This document shows positions 45,014-53,456 of a stretch of 64,000 nt of DNA, piece by piece. Both the position numbers and the translations under genes were made by a program. The stretch lies in NCBI RefSeq assembly GCF_020733705.1, contig NZ_JAJFZM010000003.1, positions 186,001 to 250,000 of the forward strand. The letters run 5' to 3'. The stretch comes from Nocardia australiensis (lineage in GTDB: Bacteria; Actinomycetota; Actinomycetes; Mycobacteriales; Mycobacteriaceae). Each line of letters starts with the position of its first letter. Position 1 is the first letter of the stretch. A model generated the notes under the pieces. It did no database searches, had not been told where the DNA came from, and saw only the letters and a list, made by a program, of their open reading frames with translations.

Positions 45014-46906
45014 CTACGGAGCCTGCAGAACGAACCGCCTGGCCGGTTCCGTGGAGGGTGGGATGCGGTCGCGCTGCAACGCCCACGAAGCGATGTTGTG
45101 GAACAGCGGTGCGGCCGAGCCGCCACCGCTGCCGTCGGAGCTGCGTATCGGCGCGTCGAGCATCAGGCCGATGACATAGCGCGGGTTGTCCGCGGGCGCC
45201 ATCCCGGCGAAGGTGATGTAGTACGACGACGTCGAATAGCAGTTGCAACCCGGATCGACCTTCTGCGCCGTACCGGTCTTGCCGGCGACCTGATAGCCCT
45301 CGACAGCGGCCGGACTGCCGGTGCCCATCTGCACGCCCATCGGATCCTTCTGCACCACTGCCTGGAACATGGTACGCAGGGTGGCCGCGGTCTGCGGGCT
45401 CACGACCCGGACACCGTCGGGCTGCGACTCCTCGGTGCGGGTGAGATCGGGGGCGATCTTGGCCTTGACGATGCGCGGCGGAATCCGCATACCGTCATTG
45501 GCGATCGCCTGGTACATCGCCGTCATCTGTAGCGTGGTCATCGAAAGCCCCTGGCCGATGGGCAGATTCGCGAAGGTGCCGCCGGACCACTGATCCCTGG
45601 CGGGCACCTGGCCCGGACTTTCGCCCGGCAGTCCGACGCCGGTCCGCTGGCCGAGACCGAAACGGCTCATCATGTCCGCGAACCGATCCTCCCCCACCCG
45701 CTGCGCCAGCATCAATGTGCCGACATTGGACGACTTGCCGAAGATTCCGGTGGTCGTATACGGCGCGACGCCATGGGCCCACGCATCGTTGACGGTGACG
45801 CCCGACATCCGGATATCACCCGGAACCTGCAGCACCTCATCGGGATTGGTCAATCCGTATTCGATGGCCGCGGCGGCGGTGACGATCTTGTTGACCGAGC
45901 CCGGTTCGAACGGGTTCTGCACCGCGGGATTATTCAGTTCGGCGGAGCCCCAATGCTCCGGACCCAGCTGCGGGTTGAACGTATTGTCGTTTGACATCGC
46001 CAGCACCTGACCGGATTTGGCGTCGAGCACGACAGCGGAGGCCGAGTTGGCGCCGGACATCTCCTTGGCCTGCTGCACCTGTTGCTGTACGTAGTACTGC
46101 AGATCGGAGTCGATGGTCAGTTCCACGCCGTTGCCGTTCACCGCGGACTGCTTGTCGCGCCAGCTACCGGGAATGATCGCACCATCGGAGCCGCGATCGT
46201 AGGTCTGCGACCCGTCGGTGCCCGCCAATACCGCATCCATCGACGATTCGAGTCCGATCTGGCCGTGGCCGTCCCACCCGGTGGCGCCGATAACGTTAGC
46301 GGCGAGAGATCCACCCGGATGGTCGCGTACGTCCTCGCGATCGGCTCCTACCTCCGGGAACTTCGTCGTGATATCGGAGGCGATACGCGGGTCGACCCGG
46401 TGTGCCAGATAGACGAATGTCTTGTCGCTGCGCAGGTTTTCGAGCAGATCGGATTCAGAGGGCCCAGCCTTGCCAAGTTTTTCATGAATGGTCTTCGCGA
46501 TTGCCTTCAGCCGCTCGTCGGGATCGGGCGCCTTCGAGCTCTTGGCTTTTGCGTCCGCCAGGTCCTTGCGGACTTTCACCGGTTGGAAGGTCAGCGCTTT
46601 GGCGGTGACGGTGAAAGCCAGCGACTTGCCGTTGCGATCGGTAATCGGTCCGCGGGTGGCCGCCTCCGGCTCATGAGTGGTGCGTTGGCTGGCCGCTTGT
46701 GCGGATAGACCGGGGGCGGCGATGCTCTGCAACCACAACAGCTGCAGGGCCACAACCACCAGCGCGACCAGCATCACGACCCGACCGACACCCAGGCGCA
46801 GCCGCAACGGTCCGTCGGCGGTCCGCTTCGTCCGGCGCTTCGGTTTAGACGCGCCAGATGGATTCGGCCCGCGTCGCTTGCGCGGCGCGGGCCTGGTCTT
46901 GGTCAC
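45014..46906 (-). CDS. pbpB: Septal penicillin-binding protein PbpB (FtsI, class B)
   Basis: A 630-aa bitopic transpeptidase: a basic cytoplasmic N-terminus, a membrane helix (about residues 42-62), a pedestal domain, then the transpeptidase domain with the active-site motif SVNK, SSN (GKSSNVGTL) and KTG (VAGKTGTAQKVD). GTG start overlaps the stop of the FtsL-like gene. Partner of FtsW. Confidence 0.95.
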   Translation of the reverse strand: MTKTRPAPRKRRGPNPSGASKPKRRTKRTADGPLRLRLGVGRVVMLVALVVVALQLLWLQSIAAPGLSAQAASQRTTHEPEAATRGPITDRNGKSLAFTVTAKALTFQPVKVRKDLADAKAKSSKAPDPDERLKAIAKTIHEKLGKAGPSESDLLENLRSDKTFVYLAHRVDPRIASDITTKFPEVGADREDVRDHPGGSLAANVIGATGWDGHGQIGLESSMDAVLAGTDGSQTYDRGSDGAIIPGSWRDKQSAVNGNGVELTIDSDLQYYVQQQVQQAKEMSGANSASAVVLDAKSGQVLAMSNDNTFNPQLGPEHWGSAELNNPAVQNPFEPGSVNKIVTAAAAIEYGLTNPDEVLQVPGDIRMSGVTVNDAWAHGVAPYTTTGIFGKSSNVGTLMLAQRVGEDRFADMMSRFGLGQRTGVGLPGESPGQVPARDQWSGGTFANLPIGQGLSMTTLQMTAMYQAIANDGMRIPPRIVKAKIAPDLTRTEESQPDGVRVVSPQTAATLRTMFQAVVQKDPMGVQMGTGSPAAVEGYQVAGKTGTAQKVDPGCNCYSTSSYYITFAGMAPADNPRYVIGLMLDAPIRSSDGSGGGSAAPLFHNIASWALQRDRIPPSTEPARRFVLQAP

Positions 46907-47868
46907 TGCGCCCCTCCATCGGGCGCTGCCGGCTCCTGCGGCGGCTCCGAAGCCGGTGATTGGGGAGCTTGCGCCTGCGGCGGCACTTGACCTTCCGGCG
47001 CCTGGGCTTCCGGTGCGGCCACGCCTTCCGGTGCCGGAGCCTCGGGCACCTGACCTTCCAATGCCGAAATCTCCGGTGCGGCGGGTAGCGGCGTCTCGAC
47101 CGAGGCCGGTGCTTCCACCGGCGCGGGCGCCACCGGTATCTGCGGTATCGGCGCGGGAACGACAGGCGGCGGCACGGGTGCCGGGCCCGCGGCGACGGGC
47201 ACCGCGTCGGTCGGGGCCGGTGCGGCGGTATGTCCCTGCGTCCCATTGGCCAGCACTGTGTTCGGCTGGCCTGGTGCCGACCGCGGACGTGAGGTGGGTA
47301 CCGGCACCACCCGCTCCCCCTGTGCCAGGACATGGCCGGGCTGCGCGGCGCTCGGCGCGGGTGGCGCACCGTTCAGCGGCGGCACCGGTGGCCCCTCGGC
47401 CGGAGTGGGCTTCCCGACTACGATGACGGTTCCATCCGGAGCCACCACAATGCGTGCCGGATCCTTGGCCGGGATCATGCCGAGTTCACGCGCGCGAGCC
47501 GCGAGTTCCGGCGCCGAATCGGCCGCCTCGACCTCACGCTGTAGTGCGGCCCGCTCCTCGGAGAGCTTCCGGTTGACCGTCCGGGCATCGCCGAGCTGAT
47601 AGCTATCCTCCGCGGCACGAGTGGTCAGCAGCAGCGTGACCGCGAGGCCGCAGCCGAGTAGCGCAATGATGGCCACCACGAATGGAATTCGGGTCGCCAT
47701 GCCCGACACCCGCTGACGCGGCAGCTTCGGGGTGTCGTCGAGCTGCTCGGCACGCACCCGACGGCGGGCATAAGCTCGTTGCGCCGCACCGGATTTCACC
47801 CGCTCGGCAGCCTGAACGCGGCGGGCGACCCGGCCCGGCGCCTCGACGGTGCGCGTCCGAACACTCAT
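46903..47868 (-). CDS. FtsL-like divisome protein with Pro/Ala-rich tail
   Basis: 321 aa from ATG 47868 behind GGAGGAGG. Cytoplasmic basic region (1-60), one helix (61-83), then a short heptad-like coiled coil (ARTVNRKLSEERAALQREVE), as in FtsL/DivIC. From residue 150 on it is a low-complexity Pro/Ala/Val/Glu tail of about 170 residues, probably an outer extension into the cell wall. M. tuberculosis Rv2164c holds the same position. Overlaps pbpB by GTGA. Confidence 0.85.
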   Translation of the reverse strand: MSVRTRTVEAPGRVARRVQAAERVKSGAAQRAYARRRVRAEQLDDTPKLPRQRVSGMATRIPFVVAIIALLGCGLAVTLLLTTRAAEDSYQLGDARTVNRKLSEERAALQREVEAADSAPELAARARELGMIPAKDPARIVVAPDGTVIVVGKPTPAEGPPVPPLNGAPPAPSAAQPGHVLAQGERVVPVPTSRPRSAPGQPNTVLANGTQGHTAAPAPTDAVPVAAGPAPVPPPVVPAPIPQIPVAPAPVEAPASVETPLPAAPEISALEGQVPEAPAPEGVAAPEAQAPEGQVPPQAQAPQSPASEPPQEPAAPDGGAQ

Positions 47869-47942
47869 GAATTCGCCTCCTCCGCTGCAGCGGGACAACC
47901 GAATCCGATCGGCCTGACGAGCGATTCACGTCGATACCTCAT
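47865..47942 (-). CDS. Mini-ORF D, 25 aa, bridging rsmH and the FtsL-like gene
   Basis: ATG 47942 overlaps the rsmH stop (TGATG) and its TGA overlaps the next ATG (ATGA). Peptide starts MRYRRESLVRPIGFG and ends AAAEEANS; the strong GGAGGAGG of the next gene lies within its last codons. It shows no similarity to mini-ORFs A-C, so only the layout is shared. It may be chance. Confidence 0.35.
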   Translation of the reverse strand: MRYRRESLVRPIGFGCPAAAEEANS

Positions 47943-48913
47943 CAGACCTCCTGGATTCTCTCTACGGCGCGCATCCGCACGGGTGCCGCACGCGGGTTTT
48001 CTTCGATCTCCTGTTCCGTCGCCTTCTCGGCGCCGCGGGTAAGCAGCTTGAATTCCGGTCCCATGCCGGGCAATTCGACCGGTAGATCCACCGGGGTACG
48101 CGATGTTGTACGCGGCGCGAGCTCCTGTTTGACCACCCGGTCCTCGAGCGACTGGTAGGACATCACCACGATCCGTCCACCGACCCGCAGTGAATCGAGA
48201 GCCGCGGGCAATGCGGCGCGCAGCGAATCGAGTTCGTGGTTGACCTCAACGCGCAGCGCCTGGAAGGTGCGCTTGGCCGGGTGTCCGCCGGTCCGCCTGG
48301 TCGCTGCCGGGATGGCGGTGTAAAGCAGCTCGACCAGTTCGGCACTGGTGGTGAAGGGCTTCTGCTGGCGGCGGCGCACTACCGCGCTGGCGATCCGGCC
48401 CGCGAAGCGTTCCTCCCCATAGGTTTTCAGCACCCTGGCCAGCTCGCCGTGGGTATAGGTATTGAGCACGTCGGCCGCGGTGAGGCCGGTCGTCGGATCC
48501 ATCCGCATGTCCAGCGGCGCGTCGACGGAGTAGGCGAAGCCGCGATCAGCCTCGTCGAGCTGCATCGAAGACACCCCCAGATCCATCAGAATGGCACTCA
48601 CCGAACCCCTCGAATCGAGATCCGCCTCGCGCAGCGCCTCGGCGATGCCGTCATACCTGGTGTGCACCAGCGTGATTCGGTCCTCGAACGGCTTCAGCCG
48701 TTGCGCGGCCAAGGCCAGCGCCGAGGTGTCGCGATCCAGCCCGACGAGACGGATCCCCGGATAGGTGCGCAGGAAATGCTCGGCATGTCCACCGAGCCCG
48801 AGGGTCGCGTCCACATAGACCGCGCCGGGCTCGCTCAGCGCGGGACCGAGGAGTTCATCGGCTCGCCGCAGCAGAACCGGTACATGACGGGGACCGTGCT
48901 GTTCACGGTTCAC
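47942..48913 (-). CDS. rsmH: 16S rRNA m4C1402 methyltransferase
   Basis: A 323-aa SAM-dependent methyltransferase (MraW). N-terminal HVPVLLRRADELL and VDATLGLGGHAEHFL form the SAM site; DLGVSSMQLDEADRGFAY and SYQSLEDRVVKQ are further family motifs. GTG 48913 follows GGGAGG. Between mraZ and rsmH are 217 bp whose only candidate is mini-ORF E. Confidence 0.95.
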   Translation of the reverse strand: MNREQHGPRHVPVLLRRADELLGPALSEPGAVYVDATLGLGGHAEHFLRTYPGIRLVGLDRDTSALALAAQRLKPFEDRITLVHTRYDGIAEALREADLDSRGSVSAILMDLGVSSMQLDEADRGFAYSVDAPLDMRMDPTTGLTAADVLNTYTHGELARVLKTYGEERFAGRIASAVVRRRQQKPFTTSAELVELLYTAIPAATRRTGGHPAKRTFQALRVEVNHELDSLRAALPAALDSLRVGGRIVVMSYQSLEDRVVKQELAPRTTSRTPVDLPVELPGMGPEFKLLTRGAEKATEQEIEENPRAAPVRMRAVERIQEV

Positions 48914-48996
48914 CTCGACCTCCCGGGATTCTGCCTCGCATCGTCGCCTGCACTACCCGCCAGCGCTCGCCGGACGGATGCCCGACCATCGGACAC
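48910..48996 (-). CDS. Mini-ORF E, 28 aa, overlapping rsmH start
   Basis: GTG 48996 to TGA 48910-48912, which overlaps the rsmH GTG (GTGA). Peptide begins VSDGRASVRRALAG. No ribosome-binding site is visible before it and the sequence is unlike the other mini-ORFs. Listed for completeness. Confidence 0.2.
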   Translation of the reverse strand: MSDGRASVRRALAGSAGDDARQNPGRSR

Positions 48997-49130
48997 GGGT
49001 CGCGTTGTTACACAGCTGCTTTCGAAATACGAATGCCGCGTGGTCTCTGCCCGAAACACGGCACCTGGCGTCGGGGAAGTACGTCAGGGTCCACGTCCGG
49101 ACAGAGGCCGCGTGGCACTCGTTCGCGTGG

Positions 49131-49562
49131 TTAGAAGATTCCGCCCAGCGACTCGTCTCTCGCGTCCGCGTAGTCCTCCTCATGCTCGGCGAGGTAGGAC
49201 TCCCACGCTTGCTTATCCCATATCTCGAGGAAGTCGACCGATCCGATCACGACGCAGTCCCGCGAAAGGTTCGCGTAGCGACGATGATCGGCCGACAACA
49301 CGATCCGGCCCTGTGCGTCCGGACGTTGTTCGTCCGTTCCGGCCGCGAGTGCCCGGACGAACGCGCGAGCCTGCGGATTACTTCGAGATGCCGCCGCGGC
49401 CCGACGAGCGAGCGCGGTGAACTCATCCTTGGGGTACACGGCAAGGCTGTGGTCCTGACCCTTCGTGACCATCAACCCTCCCGCCAGATCGTCTCGAAAT
49501 TTCGCAGGCAACGTGAGTCGCCCCTTGTCGTCCATCCGGGGTGTGTAGGTACCGAGAAACAT
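49131..49562 (-). CDS. mraZ: Transcriptional regulator MraZ
   Basis: 143 aa, the usual MraZ length, from ATG 49562 behind AGGAGGTG; the in-frame ATG at 49583 lacks such a site. Two SpoVT/AbrB-like repeats with the DNA-binding DDKGRLTLPAKFR and DAQGRIVLSADHRRYA. MraZ forms rings and represses the division operon from TGGGN repeats; three such repeats are present upstream at 49639-49668. Confidence 0.95.
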   Translation of the reverse strand: MFLGTYTPRMDDKGRLTLPAKFRDDLAGGLMVTKGQDHSLAVYPKDEFTALARRAAAASRSNPQARAFVRALAAGTDEQRPDAQGRIVLSADHRRYANLSRDCVVIGSVDFLEIWDKQAWESYLAEHEEDYADARDESLGGIF

Positions 49563-49638
49563 CTCGACACCTCCTGGATCCACCCCGCCTGCGCGGAGAG
49601 TACGACCACCTCGGATGTATGACTTCCCTGTAGTGCGC

Positions 49639-49668
49639 GCTCCACATTACCCCACTTTCCCCCACTTT
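49639..49668 (-). promoter_or_regulatory. Three MraZ boxes in 10-nt phase
   Basis: Read on the minus strand: AAAGTGGGGG, AAAGTGGGGT, AATGTGGAGC, three directly adjacent 10-mers with TGGNN cores separated by exactly 5 nt. This is the arrangement bound by MraZ in E. coli (TGGGN with 5-nt spacers). The boxes lie 77-106 nt upstream of the mraZ ATG. Autorepression of the whole cluster is inferred. Confidence 0.85.
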
Positions 49669-49830
49669 CAATCGAAACTCGAGGTGATCTGGATCCCCGG
49701 CTCAACGATTCCGCAGGTCATCCCAGCTATCACCACGGTGGGGAGGATTTTGCGTGTTGGCCCACACAGGCCGACCGACACAGCGGGCGTCCGACAACAA
49801 CCAGCAAACCCCCTGGTGCGACCCCACTCA

Positions 49831-49878
49831 GGGGATGAATGGGGTGAAAGTGGGGGAACTCGGTGGGGCGATGTGGGG
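49831..49878 (+). promoter_or_regulatory. G-rich cluster with TGGGG repeats
   Basis: Five runs of four or more G occur in 48 nt on the plus strand; four are TGGGG (49840, 49851, 49864, 49874). Spacing is 11, 13 and 10 nt, so only the last pair has MraZ phase. Also a strong G-quadruplex candidate. It sits between the hairpin at 49924-49980 and the mraZ promoter region. Confidence 0.4.
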
Positions 49879-49923
49879 CACTGCGGAGACCGGGCCGAAA
49901 GATCGTCCGATGGCTCGGCGTTT

Positions 49924-49980
49924 CGCATAACACATGGCGACGCCGCACCGTTTCGGTGCGGCGTCGCCATGTGTTATGCG
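49924..49980. terminator. Perfect 27-bp hairpin between DUF3040 gene and mraZ promoter
   Basis: Arms 49924-49950 and 49954-49980 are exact reverse complements with a TTT loop. It begins 30 nt after the DUF3040 stop. No U-tract follows on either strand. Most likely a terminator/insulator ahead of the division operon. The rest of the 450-bp gap holds the G-rich cluster and the MraZ boxes. Confidence 0.75.
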
Positions 49981-50010
49981 GGTGCCGATCAGAATGCGGC
50001 TAAGAGCGAG

Positions 50011-50436
50011 CTACTCCTGCTCGAACCGTCGCCGGAATCGATCCTCCATACGCTCGGAGAAACCACCGGACTTGCGCTGACGCCCACGTCCGCTCGATCC
50101 GCCGCTCGTGCCACCGGACGGGGCATCGCCCGACCGGTGGTCCCCCTTGGCCACACCCTTCGAGCCGCCGAGCAGCAGGAGCACGCCAGCGGCGAACATC
50201 ACGATAAATCCGATCAGGCTGATGATCGGAAAGTCGCCGAGCTTCACCGGAGCGGCAATGCCGGCGACGAGCAAAAACAAACCAAGGACGAACAGGGCTG
50301 CGGCCTGGAGTCTGCGACGACTCGAGGTCGAGCGAAGACGTCCGCCGCGGACGGACGAGGCGAACTTCGGATCCTCAGCATAGAGAGCGCTCTCGATTTG
50401 TTCGAGCATGCGCTGCTCGTGCTCGGAGAGTGGCAC
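50011..50436 (-). CDS. DUF3040 membrane protein
   Basis: A 141-aa protein. MPLSEHEQRMLEQIESALY at the N-terminus is the DUF3040 signature, then two helices (about 44-62 and 71-90) and a Gly/Ser/Arg-rich cytoplasmic tail. The same family lies next to mraZ in mycobacteria (Rv2169c). Function unknown; the conserved place suggests an envelope or division role. Confidence 0.88.
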   Translation of the reverse strand: MPLSEHEQRMLEQIESALYAEDPKFASSVRGGRLRSTSSRRRLQAAALFVLGLFLLVAGIAAPVKLGDFPIISLIGFIVMFAAGVLLLLGGSKGVAKGDHRSGDAPSGGTSGGSSGRGRQRKSGGFSERMEDRFRRRFEQE

Positions 50437-50631
50437 GGTACCTCCCCCGGCACTAGGACTTGGCTGGTCGCCTCCGGGTAGGCGACAAATAGCCGACCTT
50501 GGCGGCTATCTGACACCAATGATACGAGTTCGATGAGGGCCGTACCACCTAATGGGTACAGCTGAACGAAGTCCGTCGTCCGCGTGCGCCCGACCGGGCG
50601 AAGACCGGACAACTCGCCGACGCGCCGATAA

Positions 50632-51072
50632 CTATGCGGTCATGCCTCCGGTCCAGCCCGGAGCAGGGCGCAATCGCGCGCCGGCATCGATGAGATCCTC
50701 CACGTCGTGCAGGAATGCGCCCACCCGCGAACAGAACTCGTCGGCCAGCTGGTCATCGATATCGCGGTCGAGCCCGGCCTCCAGCGCCGCCCGCGTCTGC
50801 GAACGCGCACTGAAGTAGTCAGCCCACATGACGAACTCGGGCGCGGCACGCTGCAACAACACCCACGCATTGCGCGAACGCGCTCGTGGCGCGGCGTCAG
50901 CCCCGGTGAACGCGAGCACCGAGCCCGCGCCACGCAACGCCGCCAGATACGCGGTCCGGAATCGCTCTCGGGGATCCTCCTCACCCGCCGCCTGCATCAA
51001 CAGGCCGTCCGCTTTTTGCAGCAGTTTTCCCGCTCGACCCGGCTGCCCCGGGTGTTCGGTCCGACCAGACAT
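50632..51072 (-). CDS. SAV_6107-family HEPN-domain protein
   Basis: 146 aa from ATG 51072 behind GGAGGG. An all-helical protein: KLLQKADGLLMQAAGEEDPRE, then a helix with RFRTAYLAALRGAGSVLAF and a late FCSRVGAFLHDVEDLIDAGA. This fits the actinobacterial HEPN-like family; an Arg-x4-6-His HEPN RNase motif is not evident, so nuclease activity is doubtful. Divergent from the acetyltransferase. Confidence 0.8.
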   Translation of the reverse strand: MSGRTEHPGQPGRAGKLLQKADGLLMQAAGEEDPRERFRTAYLAALRGAGSVLAFTGADAAPRARSRNAWVLLQRAAPEFVMWADYFSARSQTRAALEAGLDRDIDDQLADEFCSRVGAFLHDVEDLIDAGARLRPAPGWTGGMTA

Positions 51073-51145
51073 CTCCCCATCCCTCCGCAATCGCACATCT
51101 GCCGATTGGTTGCGTTGGATCGAACTTCTCACCCACCGCGCGAAT

Positions 51146-51187
51146 CGAACGGATATTCGAACGTTTGAATTGAGATTGAATATAGAG
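51146..51187 (+). promoter_or_regulatory. Promoter and direct repeats before the GNAT gene
   Basis: TCGAACG occurs at 51146-51152 and 51158-51164 (12-nt period). A TATAGA -10 box lies at 51182-51187, 18 nt after the second TCGAAC. The local sequence is clearly AT-richer than its surroundings. Start near 51194, leaving a leader of about 40 nt before ATG 51233. Confidence 0.45.
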
Positions 51188-51232
51188 ACACCCACCGACA
51201 AACTTCCGCGCCACAGCGGCCCGACGAGAGCC

Positions 51233-51844
51233 ATGACTGCCGTCAAGCCCAATCACACCCCCGCACCCGTCGTCGTCGACCTCTCGGTCACGGCCCTGCG
51301 CTCCCGGCTGCACGATGCTCTGGCCGTGTATGTCACGGCCATGGACTATCCGCGCGGCACCGAGCAGTACCGCGCGCCGATGTGGACCGAGCACACCACC
51401 CGCTCCGGCTGGCAGGCGGTCGCGGCCGTCGTGCCCGACGATTCCGGGCATATCGACCTTCGATCGGCACCCATCGTGGCGATCGCGTATGGCTATCGTG
51501 GTGCCGCACACCAGTGGTGGCATCAACAGGTACACAGCGGTATGCGCCGGTCGGGCTGGCCGGAACACTCAGCGCGCGACCTGCTTTCGGACTATTTCGA
51601 ACTCACCGAACTCCATGTGCACCCGGCCGCACAGGGCCGCGGCATCGGCTCGACCCTGCTGACCAGGCTGCTGCAGGACCGCCCCGAACGCGCGGTATTG
51701 CTGTCGACACCGGAGGTCGAACGTGAGGAGAACCGCGCCTGGAGATTGTACCGGCGGCAGGGATTCACCGACGTGGTCCGGGATTTCGTGTTCGCCGGCG
51801 ATACCCGCCCGTTCGCCATTCTCGGCCGACGGCTGCCGATGTGA
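51233..51844 (+). CDS. GNAT acetyltransferase, Rv2170-like
   Basis: 203 aa from ATG 51233. The acetyl-CoA motif A is VHPAAQGRGIGSTLLTRLL near residue 127; WPEHSARDLLSDYFEL precedes it. Size and place next to the mraZ/DUF3040 genes match M. tuberculosis Rv2170, reported to acetylate isocitrate dehydrogenase. The substrate here is not shown. It is followed after 43 nt by the carotenoid genes. Confidence 0.85.
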   Translation: MTAVKPNHTPAPVVVDLSVTALRSRLHDALAVYVTAMDYPRGTEQYRAPMWTEHTTRSGWQAVAAVVPDDSGHIDLRSAPIVAIAYGYRGAAHQWWHQQVHSGMRRSGWPEHSARDLLSDYFELTELHVHPAAQGRGIGSTLLTRLLQDRPERAVLLSTPEVEREENRAWRLYRRQGFTDVVRDFVFAGDTRPFAILGRRLPM

Positions 51845-51887
51845 TCGGGCCGGACGTCGGGTCTGCCGACGCGGCCGAGCGGGCCAC

Positions 51888-53456
51888 ATGACGGTTCTTG
51901 TTATCGGCTCGGGTCACAATGCGCTGGTCGCGGCCTGCTATCTGGCGCGTGCCGGTCACCGCGTCGAGGTGCTCGAGCGCGACGAGGTGCTGGGCGGCGC
52001 CGTGTCGACCGTCGAGCGTTTTCCCGGACATCTTGTCGATCGGGGATCATCCGCGCACATCATGGTGCGCCACACCGGGATCATCGAGGACCTCGAGCTA
52101 GAGCGCTTCGGGTTGCGCTATATCGACTGCGACCCTTGGGGTTTCACGCCAAGCGGGCCCGGCGGCGACACGCCGATCGTGTTCCATCGCGATATCGACC
52201 GGACCTGCGCGTCCATCGCCGCGGCGTGCGGCACCCGCGACGCGGCCGCCTACCGGCGCTTCGTCGAGGTCTGGGGACCGCGCACCGCGCGGGTGATGCG
52301 CGCGTTCGGCGGAACTCCCACGCCCGGCCACCTACTGCGCTCGTTCTGGGGATTGGACGCGCGCGGCGGTAGCAGCGCGCTGTCGCGGGAGTTCCTGCAG
52401 TCCGGAGATGCCCTGCTGGATCGCTACTTCGACAACGAGCGACTCAAAGCGTCTCTGGCCTGGTTCGGCGCCCAGTCCGGCCCGCCCATGTCCGAACCGG
52501 GCACCGCACCGATGGTTGGGTTCGCCGCCCTCATGCACACCCTGCCGCCCGGCCGCGCCGTCGGTGGCAGTGGCGCGCTGGCCGCGGCGCTCGTCGCCCG
52601 GCTGCGTGCCGATGGCGCCACGGTGACGGCGGGCGATGCGGTGACCGCTCTGCAACGGGCCGGGAACGGATGGCGGGTACGCACCGCGACCGGCCGAAAC
52701 CTGCACGCGGACACCGTAATAGCGGGCACCCACGTGCTGGCCACCCTGGATCTGCTTCGAGAAGGCGGATTCGACGATTCCGTACTCGACGACTGGCAGC
52801 GGCGAATTCGAGTCGGCCCGGGAACCGGCATGGTGGTGCGGCTGGCCACCGACTCGCTGCCCAACTACCCTGGCAGCTCGACCGACGAATCCGCGCGCGG
52901 CTTGCAGTTTCTGGTGACCGATCGTCGGCAGTTGCGGCTCGCGCACGGCGCCGCCCTCGCGGGGGACCTGCCGCCGCGCCCGGTCGTGCTGGCCATGAGT
53001 TTCAGCGCACTGGACCCGACCATCGCGGCGCCCGGCGAGCATCAGCTCTCACTGTGGGCGCAATGGCATCCGTATCAGTTGGCTGACGGCAGCGACTGGG
53101 CCGACCACGCAGACCGCGAGGCCAACCGCATTATTGCCGAAGTCGATTCCTATGCACCGGGTTTCGCGGAATCTATCGTACGAAGATTTGTGCAGACACC
53201 GGTCGATCTGGAGCGTGAGATGGGATTGCGCGGCGGCAATGTAATGCACGTCGAGATGTCCCTCGACCAGATGATGATGTGGCGGCCACTGCCGGAGTTG
53301 TCCGGGCAGCGGGTGCCAGGCGCGCCCGGCCTGTATCTGACCGGCGCGTCGACGCATCCGGGTGGCGGCGTATCCGGGGCGAGTGGCCGCAGCGCGGCAC
53401 AGCTCGTCCTGCGTGATCAGCGACGGAATCGGTTTCCGCTGCTGCGCAAGCGATGA
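51888..53456 (+). CDS. CrtD/CrtO-like FAD carotenoid oxidoreductase
   Basis: A 522-aa FAD-dependent amine-oxidase-fold protein of the phytoene desaturase superfamily. The dinucleotide motif is VIGSGHNALVAACYLARAG, with an ERDEVLGG that binds the ribose. The C-terminal STHPGGGVSGASGRSAAQL closes the FAD site. It differs strongly from the CrtI at 60484. Its ATGA overlap with CruF suggests either C-3',4' desaturation (CrtD-like) or ketolation (CrtO-like); I cannot decide which. ATG 51888 is chosen as the first Met before the motif. Confidence 0.8.
   Translation: MTVLVIGSGHNALVAACYLARAGHRVEVLERDEVLGGAVSTVERFPGHLVDRGSSAHIMVRHTGIIEDLELERFGLRYIDCDPWGFTPSGPGGDTPIVFHRDIDRTCASIAAACGTRDAAAYRRFVEVWGPRTARVMRAFGGTPTPGHLLRSFWGLDARGGSSALSREFLQSGDALLDRYFDNERLKASLAWFGAQSGPPMSEPGTAPMVGFAALMHTLPPGRAVGGSGALAAALVARLRADGATVTAGDAVTALQRAGNGWRVRTATGRNLHADTVIAGTHVLATLDLLREGGFDDSVLDDWQRRIRVGPGTGMVVRLATDSLPNYPGSSTDESARGLQFLVTDRRQLRLAHGAALAGDLPPRPVVLAMSFSALDPTIAAPGEHQLSLWAQWHPYQLADGSDWADHADREANRIIAEVDSYAPGFAESIVRRFVQTPVDLEREMGLRGGNVMHVEMSLDQMMMWRPLPELSGQRVPGAPGLYLTGASTHPGGGVSGASGRSAAQLVLRDQRRNRFPLLRKR

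Noticed and set aside
50632..51072. HEPN-MNT toxin-antitoxin system
   Set aside because: No nucleotidyltransferase partner is adjacent and the HEPN RNase motif is not evident.
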